From positions 140,973 to 204,972 of the forward strand of contig DJXW01000037.1 in NCBI GenBank assembly GCA_002449845.1: 64,000 bases of DNA. The letters are read 5' to 3'. The first letter of the stretch is position 1; each line of letters begins with the position of its first letter. A program made the translations under genes and the position numbers. This document shows positions 13,610-21,912 of this stretch, piece after piece. The notes under the pieces are model-generated. The model saw only the letters and a program-made list of their open reading frames with translations, searched no databases and was not told the origin of the DNA. The DNA comes from Prevotella sp. UBA6994 (GTDB lineage: Bacteria > Bacteroidota > Bacteroidia > Bacteroidales > Bacteroidaceae).

Positions 13610-15168
13610 ATCAAGGACAATTGCGACAACCCTTCGTGGAAATCATGGATTGCACGTTGCGCGATGGTGAGCAAACCAGCGGCGTATCGTTCCTGCCTCA
13701 TGAGAAGTTGATGATTGCTCGCAACTTATTGAGCGAGGTGAATGTGGACCGTATCGAAGTGGCTTCTGCACGTGTCTCCGATGGCGAGAAAGATGCCGTC
13801 AAGATGATTTGCAGGTATGCGGAGAGCGTTGACAAGCTTGATCGTGTAGAGGTATTGGGGTTTGTCGATGGTTGTCGTTCCATTGATTGGATACGTGACT
13901 GTGGTTGCCAAGTGGTCAATCTGTTGGCAAAAGGTTCGCTCAAACATTGCCAACAACAGTTGGAAAAGACTCCGGAAGAGCATATAGCTGACATTGTGCA
14001 ATGTATTGAGTATGCCGACATGCAGGGTATGGACGTGAACCTATACTTAGAGGACTGGAGCAATGGTATGACTGATTCTATTGACTATGTTTATCAGGTG
14101 ATGGACGTTCTCACGCAGACAAGTATCAAGCGTTTCATGCTTCCAGATACATTGGGCATCATGCACCCGTTGCAGTGTATCGAGTTTATGCGTAAGATGG
14201 TGAAGCGTTATCCCAATAAGCATTTCGACTTCCATGCTCACAATGATTACGACCTGGCTGTGTCTAATTCCTTGGCAGCCGTGCTATGTGGTTGCAAGGG
14301 CTTGCATGTCACTGTAAACGGGTTGGGAGAACGTTGTGGAAATGCACCGTTGGCAAGCGTACAGGTGATTCTTAAAGACCATTTCAATGCCCGTACTAAT
14401 ATCAAGGAAGACAAGCTCAATGCCATTAGCAGATTAGTAGAGGGGTATAGTGGCATTGCCATTGCTCCCAATGTGCCTATCGTAGGTGAGAGTGTCTTTA
14501 CGCAGGTAGCTGGTGTACATGCTGATGGTGACAATAAGGACAATCTCTATTGCAACCAATTGGTTCCCGAACGATTCGGACGCAAAAGGGAATATGCGTT
14601 GGGCAAAAACTCAGGCAAAGCGAACATTGCCAAAAATCTGCAAGAATTAGGACTTGAACTCACGCCAGAACAAACCAAGAAGGTGACGGAGAGAATCACT
14701 GAGTTGGGAGACAGAAAGGAATTGGTTACACAAGAAGACCTGCCCTATATCGTGAGCGACGTGCTCAAACACTCTGTACCCGAGGATAAGGTTCGATTGT
14801 TGAGTTACATGGTTTGTACGTCATACGGATTGAAACCTCTTGCTTCTATCAAGGTGGAAATCAACGGTCAGGAATATGCTGCCGATTCCACGGGAGACGG
14901 TCAGTATGATGCCTTTGTGAAAGCGTTACGCAAGATTTACAAGTATAATCTCAATCGCACGTTCCCCATCTTGGCTAACTATACGGTGAGCATTCCGCCT
15001 GGCGGTCGTACTGATGCTTTGGTGCAAACCATCATTACATGGAACAACAATGGCAAGGTGATTCGTACACGAGGATTGGATGCAGACCAGACGGAAGCTG
15101 CCATCAAGGCAACGTTTAAGATGCTGAATATGTTTGAGTCGGAAATGACCAACGCTTCCTCTGAATAA
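13588..15168 (+). CDS. cimA: (R)-citramalate synthase-like enzyme (second LeuA-family protein)
   Basis: A 526-residue HMGL/LeuA-family protein clearly different from LeuA. It has MDCTLRDGEQTSGVSF (20-35) and the metal ligands H216/H218 in FDFHAHNDYD, with NGLGERCGNAPLASV as second signature and a C-terminal LeuA-type regulatory domain with STGDGQYDA. Citramalate synthases condense acetyl-CoA with pyruvate, opening a threonine-independent route to isoleucine that reuses LeuCD and LeuB, the genes on either side here. The start overlaps leuD by 22 bases. Homocitrate synthase or a second isopropylmalate synthase are alternatives; operon context favours citramalate. Confidence 0.75.
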   Translation: MGKTEPVNQGQLRQPFVEIMDCTLRDGEQTSGVSFLPHEKLMIARNLLSEVNVDRIEVASARVSDGEKDAVKMICRYAESVDKLDRVEVLGFVDGCRSIDWIRDCGCQVVNLLAKGSLKHCQQQLEKTPEEHIADIVQCIEYADMQGMDVNLYLEDWSNGMTDSIDYVYQVMDVLTQTSIKRFMLPDTLGIMHPLQCIEFMRKMVKRYPNKHFDFHAHNDYDLAVSNSLAAVLCGCKGLHVTVNGLGERCGNAPLASVQVILKDHFNARTNIKEDKLNAISRLVEGYSGIAIAPNVPIVGESVFTQVAGVHADGDNKDNLYCNQLVPERFGRKREYALGKNSGKANIAKNLQELGLELTPEQTKKVTERITELGDRKELVTQEDLPYIVSDVLKHSVPEDKVRLLSYMVCTSYGLKPLASIKVEINGQEYAADSTGDGQYDAFVKALRKIYKYNLNRTFPILANYTVSIPPGGRTDALVQTIITWNNNGKVIRTRGLDADQTEAAIKATFKMLNMFESEMTNASSE

Positions 15169-15206
15169 ACTGATAATATCAATTTTACCACATTAATAAA
15201 TATAAT

Positions 15207-16268
15207 ATGAATTTAAAAATAGCTGTTCTCCCAGGTGATGGGATAGGACCAGAGGTAATGAAACAAGGTTTGGCTGTGCTTGATGCCATTGCCGAGAAGT
15301 TCGGACATGATTTTACTTATGATGAGGCTATCTGTGGAGCTCATGCCATAGACGAAGTAGGCGATCCTTTTCCCGAAGAGACATTCCAAACGTGTATGAA
15401 TGCTGATGCCGTGTTGTTTGCCGCCGTAGGTGACTTACGCTTCGACAATGACCCAACGGCAAAAGTTCGTCCCGAACAGGGATTGCTCGCCATGCGCAAG
15501 AAGTTGGGATTGTTTGCCAATATCCGTCCTGTTGCCACTTTCGATTGCCTGATACATAAGAGTCCTTTGAAAGACGAATTGCTGCGTGGAGCCGACTTCA
15601 TCGTGATACGTGAACTGACGGGTGGTATGTATTTCGGCGAGAAGTATCAAGACAATGACAAGGCATACGATACGGACATCTATTATCGTCATGAGATAGA
15701 GCGTATCTTGAATGTATCTTTTGAGTATGCCATGAAACGCAAAAAGCACCTCACGGTAGTGGATAAAGCCAATGTCCTCGCTTCCAGTCGTCTTTGGCGT
15801 CAGATTGCCAAGGAGATGGAACCACAATATCCAGAGGTAACGGTGGATTATATGTTTATCGACAATGCCTCGATGCGTGTGATTACAGAACCACGATTCT
15901 TCGATGTGATTGTCACGGAGAATACCTTTGGCGACATTCTCACCGATGAGACCAGTTGTATCACGGGGTCAATGGGACTCCAACCTTCTGCGTCATTAGG
16001 CGAACATACTCCTTTGTTTGAACCTGTTCACGGTAGTTGGCCGCAGGCTGCTGGCATGAACTTGGCTAATCCATTGGCACAAATCCTTTCTGCCGCTATG
16101 TTATTGGAGCAATTCAACCTGAATGAAGAGGGTGGGCTTATTCGCAAGGCTGTGGATGCAAGTCTTGAAGCCAATGTCCGTACTCCTGAAATCCAAGTGG
16201 AAGGTGGTGCTCATTATGGCACCAAGGAAGTAGGTGAGTGGATTGTTAATTACATCAAGAACGTATAA
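15207..16268 (+). CDS. leuB: 3-isopropylmalate dehydrogenase
   Basis: NAD-dependent oxidative decarboxylation of 3-isopropylmalate, the third leucine-specific step. The 353 residues have the N-terminal LPGDGIGPEVM (9-19), the VIRELTGGMYFGE substrate segment, TVVDKANVL, and the metal/NAD segment DVIVTENTFGDILTDE followed by GSMGLQPSA. It is the last gene of the operon and ends just before a strong terminator. The 38-base gap from cimA is the largest in the operon but shows no promoter element. Confidence 0.95.
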   Translation: MNLKIAVLPGDGIGPEVMKQGLAVLDAIAEKFGHDFTYDEAICGAHAIDEVGDPFPEETFQTCMNADAVLFAAVGDLRFDNDPTAKVRPEQGLLAMRKKLGLFANIRPVATFDCLIHKSPLKDELLRGADFIVIRELTGGMYFGEKYQDNDKAYDTDIYYRHEIERILNVSFEYAMKRKKHLTVVDKANVLASSRLWRQIAKEMEPQYPEVTVDYMFIDNASMRVITEPRFFDVIVTENTFGDILTDETSCITGSMGLQPSASLGEHTPLFEPVHGSWPQAAGMNLANPLAQILSAAMLLEQFNLNEEGGLIRKAVDASLEANVRTPEIQVEGGAHYGTKEVGEWIVNYIKNV

Positions 16269-16292
16269 TCATCCTTGTGTTTTAGAAAGTAT

Positions 16293-16337
16293 AACATCAT
16301 GGGGTATGTCATATTTGCACACCCCATGATGTTTTTT
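16293..16337. terminator. Terminator of the leu operon
   Basis: A 13-bp stem (AACATCATGGGGT at 16293-16305 with its complement 16321-16333) is followed by a T-run. It sits between convergent leuB and the DUF2207 gene and could serve both. Confidence 0.85.
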
Positions 16338-16355
16338 ATTGGCTTATCCATTTGG

Positions 16356-18041
16356 TTATCTCACACCGCCACCGTGACCGCCTCCAGAGAAGCCTCCGCC
16401 ACCTCCCCAGGAAGATGAGCCTCCGCCTCCCATGGCTCTTGCTTGTCTTTCTTCAATTCTTTGTTTTACCCTTTGCGTTCCATTCAAGGTGGCGTTCGAG
16501 AGGTTGGGGATAAGGATGATCGTACTGTCAGCCATTTGCTGTGCCATCTTGTCCATCTTGAAAAACTCTGGATTGATGGCTTGCATGTCTTTCATCACTT
16601 GTTCGGCAATGCCAAACAATGAGGCATAGACCAAATAGTCTTTCCAGAGAGCTACTTCCTTCACGTGTCTTTCGTTGACGAGCGTAAAGTCTTTGAGGTA
16701 TTTCCTCAATCCTGCCAATTGCTTTACCTCTTCTATCTCTCTTTGGCAGTCGTCTAAACTCATGTTGGGTTTGAGTTGTTTGACAAACCCCTCCAAGCTC
16801 TTCCAGTTACTGCCCATCCATTTCTCCAATTCCTTCGGTTGAAGAAGCCTGTCGTCTCCAGCAGCTTTGCTGAATATGTTATAGAGTTTGTTTTCCAATC
16901 TGCTATCGGCATTGCTCGTATCAATGGCATGAGGTTGACCAATGCCCATATATTGTTTGGTCTTGCCCGAATTAGGGTCGAGAATTACTTTCACTTCCAG
17001 TTCGCCTCTATACAACATACGCATGATGTACGCACTCAGTAGGTTTTTTGTATCATAGTAACTGCCGTAGCCAATGGCGTGACAAACGCTGTTGGCATGT
17101 TGCAGATTACCTTGATAAGGAATGTCCCTATACCACGTAAGTTCTTTTTCCAATTGCTTGCGAAACTTTCGTGTCTTCCACCACCTATATATAATATACA
17201 ACAAGGGAGACAACATGGTAAGGCCAATGAACGAGAGGAAGAACAATAATTCTATATTGTCTTTCAATATTTCCCACCAAGTACGATTGTCTATGCTAAC
17301 AACGTAGTCGCTGCCTTCAAAAGCCTGTTCACGCAATTGGTCAAAACTACCTTGTCGCTGGTCAGTGGGGTGAAACATTCCTTTGGGAAAACGAGCCATC
17401 ACAATCATGGCACTGCCTGATGTAAACGGCTCTGATGTCTCTGCTACGATGGCACTGTCTTCTACCATGACCGTTCCGTAATAGCGAAATGCCCAAACGC
17501 CAACGGTGTCGGGAATAAATGGGGTGCCTGGCTTGACAATGGTCACCTTTACGTGGTCGGGAGCAGGAGATAAATCCTCTGCCACAAACATATAGTTAAA
17601 GCCGTCAGCATCATCGTATGCTTTCACGAGTTGTGTCACGGTATAACTGGTAGAGTATTCCCGTGAACCTTCATTGCCAAGTCCCCAGCACAGTTCATAG
17701 CCATCACTCTTGTAAACGATGCCACACTTACCCGCTTTCCACTCACGACTCATGTCCACATCCCATTCACCCACGTTTCTGTACACCAATCCCGTCTCGT
17801 CGGTTACGCCCAAGTCTTTCACTTCACTGCCATTGAGGTTGTCAATGACAATGTAACATTCCGTACCCTCCGAGTCTATCTCCATGCTTCTCTTTTCCGT
17901 GATGCGAGCGTCACCGTTGTCAGCCAGTTCCACACGGATGTTCAAGTCTTTGAGATGAGGATTGGCGAGGGAGTTGGTCGATGCTATCAGCATCAATGCC
18001 ACGATGCCGAAGGATGCTAACCTATGCTTGAGCTTGTTCAT
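16356..18041 (-). CDS. DUF2207-type membrane protein with glycine-rich C terminus
   Basis: The chosen start MNKLKHRLASFGIVALMLI at 18041 gives 561 residues with a signal peptide; a longer in-frame extension to 18098 lies inside the upstream gene. The N-terminal half is an extracytoplasmic beta-rich DUF2207 domain, then a transmembrane segment (ELLFFLSFIGLTMLSPLLYI) followed by a basic stop-transfer and a cytoplasmic helical part. The end is a Gly/Ser run (MGGGGSSSWGGGGGFSGGG), usual for this family. The coding start overlaps lemA by about 20 bases, and the LemA-DUF2207 pairing is common in bacteria. The biochemical role is unknown; an envelope function is likely. Confidence 0.8.
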   Translation of the reverse strand: MNKLKHRLASFGIVALMLIASTNSLANPHLKDLNIRVELADNGDARITEKRSMEIDSEGTECYIVIDNLNGSEVKDLGVTDETGLVYRNVGEWDVDMSREWKAGKCGIVYKSDGYELCWGLGNEGSREYSTSYTVTQLVKAYDDADGFNYMFVAEDLSPAPDHVKVTIVKPGTPFIPDTVGVWAFRYYGTVMVEDSAIVAETSEPFTSGSAMIVMARFPKGMFHPTDQRQGSFDQLREQAFEGSDYVVSIDNRTWWEILKDNIELLFFLSFIGLTMLSPLLYIIYRWWKTRKFRKQLEKELTWYRDIPYQGNLQHANSVCHAIGYGSYYDTKNLLSAYIMRMLYRGELEVKVILDPNSGKTKQYMGIGQPHAIDTSNADSRLENKLYNIFSKAAGDDRLLQPKELEKWMGSNWKSLEGFVKQLKPNMSLDDCQREIEEVKQLAGLRKYLKDFTLVNERHVKEVALWKDYLVYASLFGIAEQVMKDMQAINPEFFKMDKMAQQMADSTIILIPNLSNATLNGTQRVKQRIEERQARAMGGGGSSSWGGGGGFSGGGHGGGVR

Positions 18042-18612
18042 TCTTGGTGTTGAATACGTCATCAAGGTTTGGGTAAGCCGATTTCTTCTCTTCGTCAACG
18101 GTTAGGTATTCCCGTTCTCCGAAATGCAACAACGATGCAACGATGGATGAGGGCCATTGGCGCACCATGCGGTTCATCTTTGTGGCAGTGTCGTTATAGA
18201 CCATACGACTCTGGCGCACCAGTTCCTCATATCTGTTGATTCCGTCCATTGTCTTTGAGAATTGCTCATTGGCTTTCAGTTCAGGATAGGCTTCACCTAC
18301 GGCAATCAATCTGCCAAGCACTTGCGCAAAGGCACCTTGTTGCTCATTCACTTCGGCGGCAGTCTTTACCTGTCCGTCCATCCTGCGGGCTTGAATGGTC
18401 TTGATGATGGTTTCCGACTCGTGCTTGGAGTATTGGGCAGCCATCTTGGCAAGAGCCAGTACTGCGTCCCAACGGGAATTGAGTTGCACGGCTATCTGAC
18501 TGAATGCGTTCTTACATAGTTCGTCAAGGCGAACCAATTCGCGTTGGGTGTTAAACACATAGAATAACACGGCGAGCACGATACACAGGATAATAACGGA
18601 TACTGTTGTCAT
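18022..18612 (-). CDS. lemA: LemA family protein
   Basis: 196 residues: an N-terminal membrane anchor (VSVIILCIVLAVLFYVFN) followed by the long helical bundle of LemA proteins. Landmarks are QRELVRLDELCKNAFSQIAVQL, SRWDAVLALAKMAAQYSKHE and the C-terminal YPNLDDVF. The family's function is not established. It is the first gene of a two-gene operon with the DUF2207 protein and has a strong promoter upstream. Confidence 0.9.
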   Translation of the reverse strand: MTTVSVIILCIVLAVLFYVFNTQRELVRLDELCKNAFSQIAVQLNSRWDAVLALAKMAAQYSKHESETIIKTIQARRMDGQVKTAAEVNEQQGAFAQVLGRLIAVGEAYPELKANEQFSKTMDGINRYEELVRQSRMVYNDTATKMNRMVRQWPSSIVASLLHFGEREYLTVDEEKKSAYPNLDDVFNTKNEQAQA

Positions 18613-18664
18613 GGTTTTGTTAGATATTAGTTAAAAATGTTCATAGAGTTTCTTCTTATGTACC

Positions 18665-18698
18665 GCAAAGATAAACAAAAATGTTGATAATCAACAAA
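18665..18698 (-). promoter_or_regulatory. Promoter of the lemA operon
   Basis: On the minus strand, TTTG (18698-18695), a 21-base spacer, then TATCTTTGC (18673-18665), 53 bases before the lemA ATG. Confidence 0.75.
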
Positions 18699-18779
18699 AA
18701 TGACAGAAGATATTTGTAATTACTTGTTTCTATTTATAGAATTATCTTGATGTTTCACGATTATTTCAAAAATAAGTTG

Positions 18780-18788
18780 TAATTTTGC
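18780..18788 (+). promoter_or_regulatory. -7 promoter element for the beta-barrel gene
   Basis: TAATTTTGC lies 22 bases before the ATG at 18811. Confidence 0.6.
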
Positions 18789-18810
18789 ATCGTAATAACT
18801 AATTGATAAC

Positions 18811-19473
18811 ATGATGAAAAAGGTACTCTTTTTGGCTTTTGCCATAATTGCATCGTTGAATGCAAGCGCACAATATCGTGAAGGAACATTGAGTTTGCAA
18901 CCTAAGACTGGTGCTTTGTTTGCCAATCTTACCAATATGCCCAAGATGCCTGTCTTTGAGGATGTGGATTTAGACAGTAAGGTTTTTCCTGGAGTGTTGT
19001 TTGGAGGAGAACTTGAGTATCAGTTGACAGACATGGTAGGTTTGGCGGCTGGTTTAAACTACTCGTTGCAAGGTGGTAAATGGAAAGATTATCACAATGC
19101 TGCCGGTGCCATTAAGGACGTGAAGATAGAATTGGGGTATATCAACGTGCCACTTGTTGTCAACGTATATCTTTATAAAGGATTAGCCGTTAAGACGGGT
19201 TTGCAAGTTGGATTTATGACCAATGCCAAGATGAAGGGTATCATTGAGGATGCAAATGTGGTGTTGCCACTATCTGATAATTATCTGGACGATTGCAATA
19301 CGATAGACCTTTCTATCCCGTTTGGCTTGTCTTACGAGTTCGACGGTCATGTCGTGTTAGACGCACGATATATGCTTGGTCTCACTAATGTCAATAAGGA
19401 TGAGTTGATTGCCGACAGGAAGATGAAGAATAGTATCTTCATGCTTACCGTAGGTTATAAGATAGACTTATAA
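18811..19473 (+). CDS. Small outer-membrane beta-barrel protein
   Basis: 220 residues with a signal peptide (MMKKVLFLAFAIIASLNASA, then QYREG). The mature part shows alternating hydrophobic/polar strands ending in an aliphatic/aromatic terminus (FMLTVGYKIDL), as in PorT/OmpW-like eight-stranded barrels of Bacteroidetes. Recognisable strand pairs are FGGELEYQLTDMVGLAAGLNYS and GLAVKTGLQVGFM. No catalytic residues are visible. The start could equally be the second Met (18814). It is monocistronic and followed by the palindromic repeat at 19511. The substrate or role is unknown. Confidence 0.75.
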   Translation: MMKKVLFLAFAIIASLNASAQYREGTLSLQPKTGALFANLTNMPKMPVFEDVDLDSKVFPGVLFGGELEYQLTDMVGLAAGLNYSLQGGKWKDYHNAAGAIKDVKIELGYINVPLVVNVYLYKGLAVKTGLQVGFMTNAKMKGIIEDANVVLPLSDNYLDDCNTIDLSIPFGLSYEFDGHVVLDARYMLGLTNVNKDELIADRKMKNSIFMLTVGYKIDL

Positions 19474-19510
19474 TGTAATTTCTGCCCTTTGGGTGATTTC
19501 ATTCTCAATT

Positions 19511-19601
19511 GGTCACCATATAAGAAACCATCGGTCACTATGCATGTAACCGATGGTTTCTTATATGGTGACCGATGGTTTCTTGCATGGTGAACCAATT
19601 A
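19511..19601. repeat. Nested palindromic repeat, copy 1 of the AAGAAACCATCGG family
   Basis: A perfect 25-bp inverted repeat (19511-19535 / 19549-19573) surrounds a 13-nt loop containing ATGCAT. A further half-copy continues to 19601, where AATTGG/CCAATT flanks also pair. It begins 37 bases after the beta-barrel gene stop. Related copies are at 34434-34558 and 61788-61862. It may act as a terminator or mRNA 3' stabiliser. Confidence 0.8.
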
Positions 19602-19614
19602 GAAAGAGTTTTTT

Positions 19615-19647
19615 TTTGGTGTTGTCATTGTTTATTTGTACCTTTGC
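19615..19647 (+). promoter_or_regulatory. Promoter of btuB-btuG
   Basis: TTTG (19615-19618), a 20-base spacer, then TACCTTTGC (19639-19647), immediately upstream of the riboswitch. Confidence 0.75.
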
Positions 19648-19661
19648 AGACGTAATTGGTT

Positions 19662-19805
19662 CATATACTTGATTAAAAAGGGAATTGGGTGAGAGTCCCA
19701 GACAGTCCCGCTGCTGTGAGTAGTCCTTATGTGAGGCAAACAGAGAGCCACTGAGCATATCGGGAAGGCGTTTGTACTCGGACTATAAGTCAGAAGACCT
19801 GCCAT
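19662..19805 (+). promoter_or_regulatory. Cobalamin (B12) riboswitch
   Basis: The conserved B12-element blocks appear in order: GGGTGAGAGTCCC (P2/P3 region, about 19687-19699), the GTCCCGCTGCTGTGAG segment, GCCACTG (19747-19753) followed by CGGGAAGGCG, and the closing B12 box AGTCAGAAGACCTGCC (about 19788-19803). It sits between a strong promoter and btuB, so adenosylcobalamin or methylcobalamin binding should repress the uptake genes. No clear T-run terminator follows, so control may be at translation initiation. Confidence 0.92.
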
Positions 19806-19901
19806 TGCATGTTTGTTTTTCAATCTCGCGGAAGGTTGGGAAATGCTTTTAAGACAATGATTCTACGTGCTAATCGTGACACGAAACGATGAGGTGATAA
19901 G

Positions 19902-21878
19902 ATGACAAATCGTATCATATCCATATTGGCTGTCGTGCTGACCATATCTCATGGGGGATATGCGCAGACAGATTCTATTGTAAGCAAAGTGCATACGATA
20001 GATGAGGTGGAGGTGCGTTCACGTCAAGTGAATGACAATGTCTTGGCTGTCACTCCCACCCAAGTGATGAGGCAAGAGCAACTCACATCGTTGGGAATTG
20101 TCTCGTTGGCTGATGCCGTGAAAAAATTTGCTGGTACGAGTGTGCGCGACTATGGTGGCATTGGTGGATTGAAGACGGTGTCGGTGAGAAACTTGGGGGC
20201 TCATCATACCTTAGTGAGTTATGATGGGATAGCCGTGGGCAATGCACAGGCTGGTCAAGTGGATATCAGCAGGTACACCACGGAGAACCTCTCACAATTG
20301 TCGTTATCTATTGGTCAGGTAGATGACATCATGCAGAGCGCAAGGCATTATGCTTCGGCTGGAGTGTTGTCAATACAAACGCAAAGTCCCACCTTGGACC
20401 AACGTTCTTATTCCGTTCATGCTTCTTTGCGAGGTGGCTCCTTCGGTTGGGTTAACCCTTCGGTTTCATATTGGCAGAAGTTGGGGAGTGAGACATCACT
20501 TGCCAGTCATTTGTCATATATGCGTGCGGATGGTGTCTATCCCTTTACGTTGAAAAATGGGTATCTGAAAACACGGGAGAAACGATATAATTCTGATGTA
20601 GAGAGTGTGCAGGGAGAAGTGAACCTGTATCACACCTTCCGTGACCAGAGTGAGTTGCAAGCCAAGGCTGCCTATTACCAATCAGAACAGGGATTGCCAG
20701 GCGTTGTCATCTTGTACAATACCGATGCCAAAGAGAGATTATGGAACAAGAATTTCTTTGCGCAAGCAGAATACAAACGCAGGTTTGCAGAGCGTTGGGA
20801 ACTGCGAACACGATTGAAATACAACTATGCGTGGGATCGGTATGAAGACGTGAACTTGAAATACGAAGGAGGCAAACAGACTGACATCAATCGCCAACAA
20901 GAGTATTATGCCTCGGCTACATTGGGATGGAAACTGACAAGTCACTGGACACTCGCCTTGGCGGAAGACATCGTGGTAAATAAGTTGCACAACAACTTTG
21001 AAATGGGGATGCAACCCGTCAGATTCACGTCGCTTACAGCATTGTCTTTTCGATATAGCGGAGAAAGACTTACGGCAAATGGCTACGTGTTGGGAACAGT
21101 GACAAAAGAACACGTAAAAAAGGGGAATGCTCCCGATGACAGAAGTAGATTGTCGCCAACTTTGTCGTTGTCTTATCGTTTGTTGAATGATGAGTCGTTG
21201 TTTGTCAGACTCATGGCGAAAAGCACGTTCCGATTGCCCTCCTTCAATGATTTGTATTACCAACGGTTGGGCAATAACCAGTTGCGCCCAGAGAAGGCGA
21301 TGGAATACAATGTGGGACTGACATGGGAACATCCTTTCTCTTCTTCCTTCCGCATTTACGTGACGGTGGATGCGTATTATAACCATGTGAAAGACAAAAT
21401 AGTGGCGTTTCCTTCTACATACGTGTGGAAGATGGTGAACTACGGGAAGGTTGACATTAAGGGATTAGGCTTTACCATCGGTTCTGATTTACCTATCCTT
21501 CCCAAAGTGAATGCCCAGATACTTGCCTCATATACGTTGCAGGAGGCATTGGATAAATCGGGAAACAACGAGCAGATTCCTTATACGCCCAAGCACAGTG
21601 GGAATGTATCTGTCATTCTTAAAACCCCTTGGGCAAACGTGGGTTATAGCGTGATGGGATGTGGCGAACGCTATTCCAACAATATCCATACGGATGAATA
21701 TCGTCTGCATGCCTATTGGGAACATACCCTGACGTTGTCGAGAGAAATAAAGTTGCGTCATTGCATTTTCATGTTGACAGCCAGCATTGTCAACTTAACC
21801 GATGAGCAATATGAAGTAGTGAGATACTATCCCATGCCAGGTAGAAACTGGAGAGTAGGAGTGGTAGTGAAACTATAG
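19902..21878 (+). CDS. btuB: TonB-dependent vitamin B12 receptor
   Basis: A 658-residue outer-membrane transporter with a signal peptide (IISILAVVLTISHGGYAQ). Next come a TonB-box-like region and plug domain (about 35-150: IDEVEVRSR, SLADAVKKFAGTSVRDYGGIGGLKTVSVRNLG). The rest is a 22-stranded barrel ending in RNWRVGVVVKL. The B12 assignment comes from the riboswitch upstream and the BtuG-like lipoprotein directly downstream, together with plug features of the BtuB group. It imports cobalamin across the outer membrane using TonB energy. Confidence 0.9.
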   Translation: MTNRIISILAVVLTISHGGYAQTDSIVSKVHTIDEVEVRSRQVNDNVLAVTPTQVMRQEQLTSLGIVSLADAVKKFAGTSVRDYGGIGGLKTVSVRNLGAHHTLVSYDGIAVGNAQAGQVDISRYTTENLSQLSLSIGQVDDIMQSARHYASAGVLSIQTQSPTLDQRSYSVHASLRGGSFGWVNPSVSYWQKLGSETSLASHLSYMRADGVYPFTLKNGYLKTREKRYNSDVESVQGEVNLYHTFRDQSELQAKAAYYQSEQGLPGVVILYNTDAKERLWNKNFFAQAEYKRRFAERWELRTRLKYNYAWDRYEDVNLKYEGGKQTDINRQQEYYASATLGWKLTSHWTLALAEDIVVNKLHNNFEMGMQPVRFTSLTALSFRYSGERLTANGYVLGTVTKEHVKKGNAPDDRSRLSPTLSLSYRLLNDESLFVRLMAKSTFRLPSFNDLYYQRLGNNQLRPEKAMEYNVGLTWEHPFSSSFRIYVTVDAYYNHVKDKIVAFPSTYVWKMVNYGKVDIKGLGFTIGSDLPILPKVNAQILASYTLQEALDKSGNNEQIPYTPKHSGNVSVILKTPWANVGYSVMGCGERYSNNIHTDEYRLHAYWEHTLTLSREIKLRHCIFMLTASIVNLTDEQYEVVRYYPMPGRNWRVGVVVKL

Positions 21879-21912
21879 TTTTTGGAACGATTTTTCTTAA
21901 TAATAATACATC

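Noticed and set aside
19511..19601. Invertible (phase-variable) promoter flanked by the 25-bp inverted repeat
   Set aside because: The spacer is only 13 bases and contains no promoter; the promoter of btuB lies outside the repeat. No recombinase gene is near.
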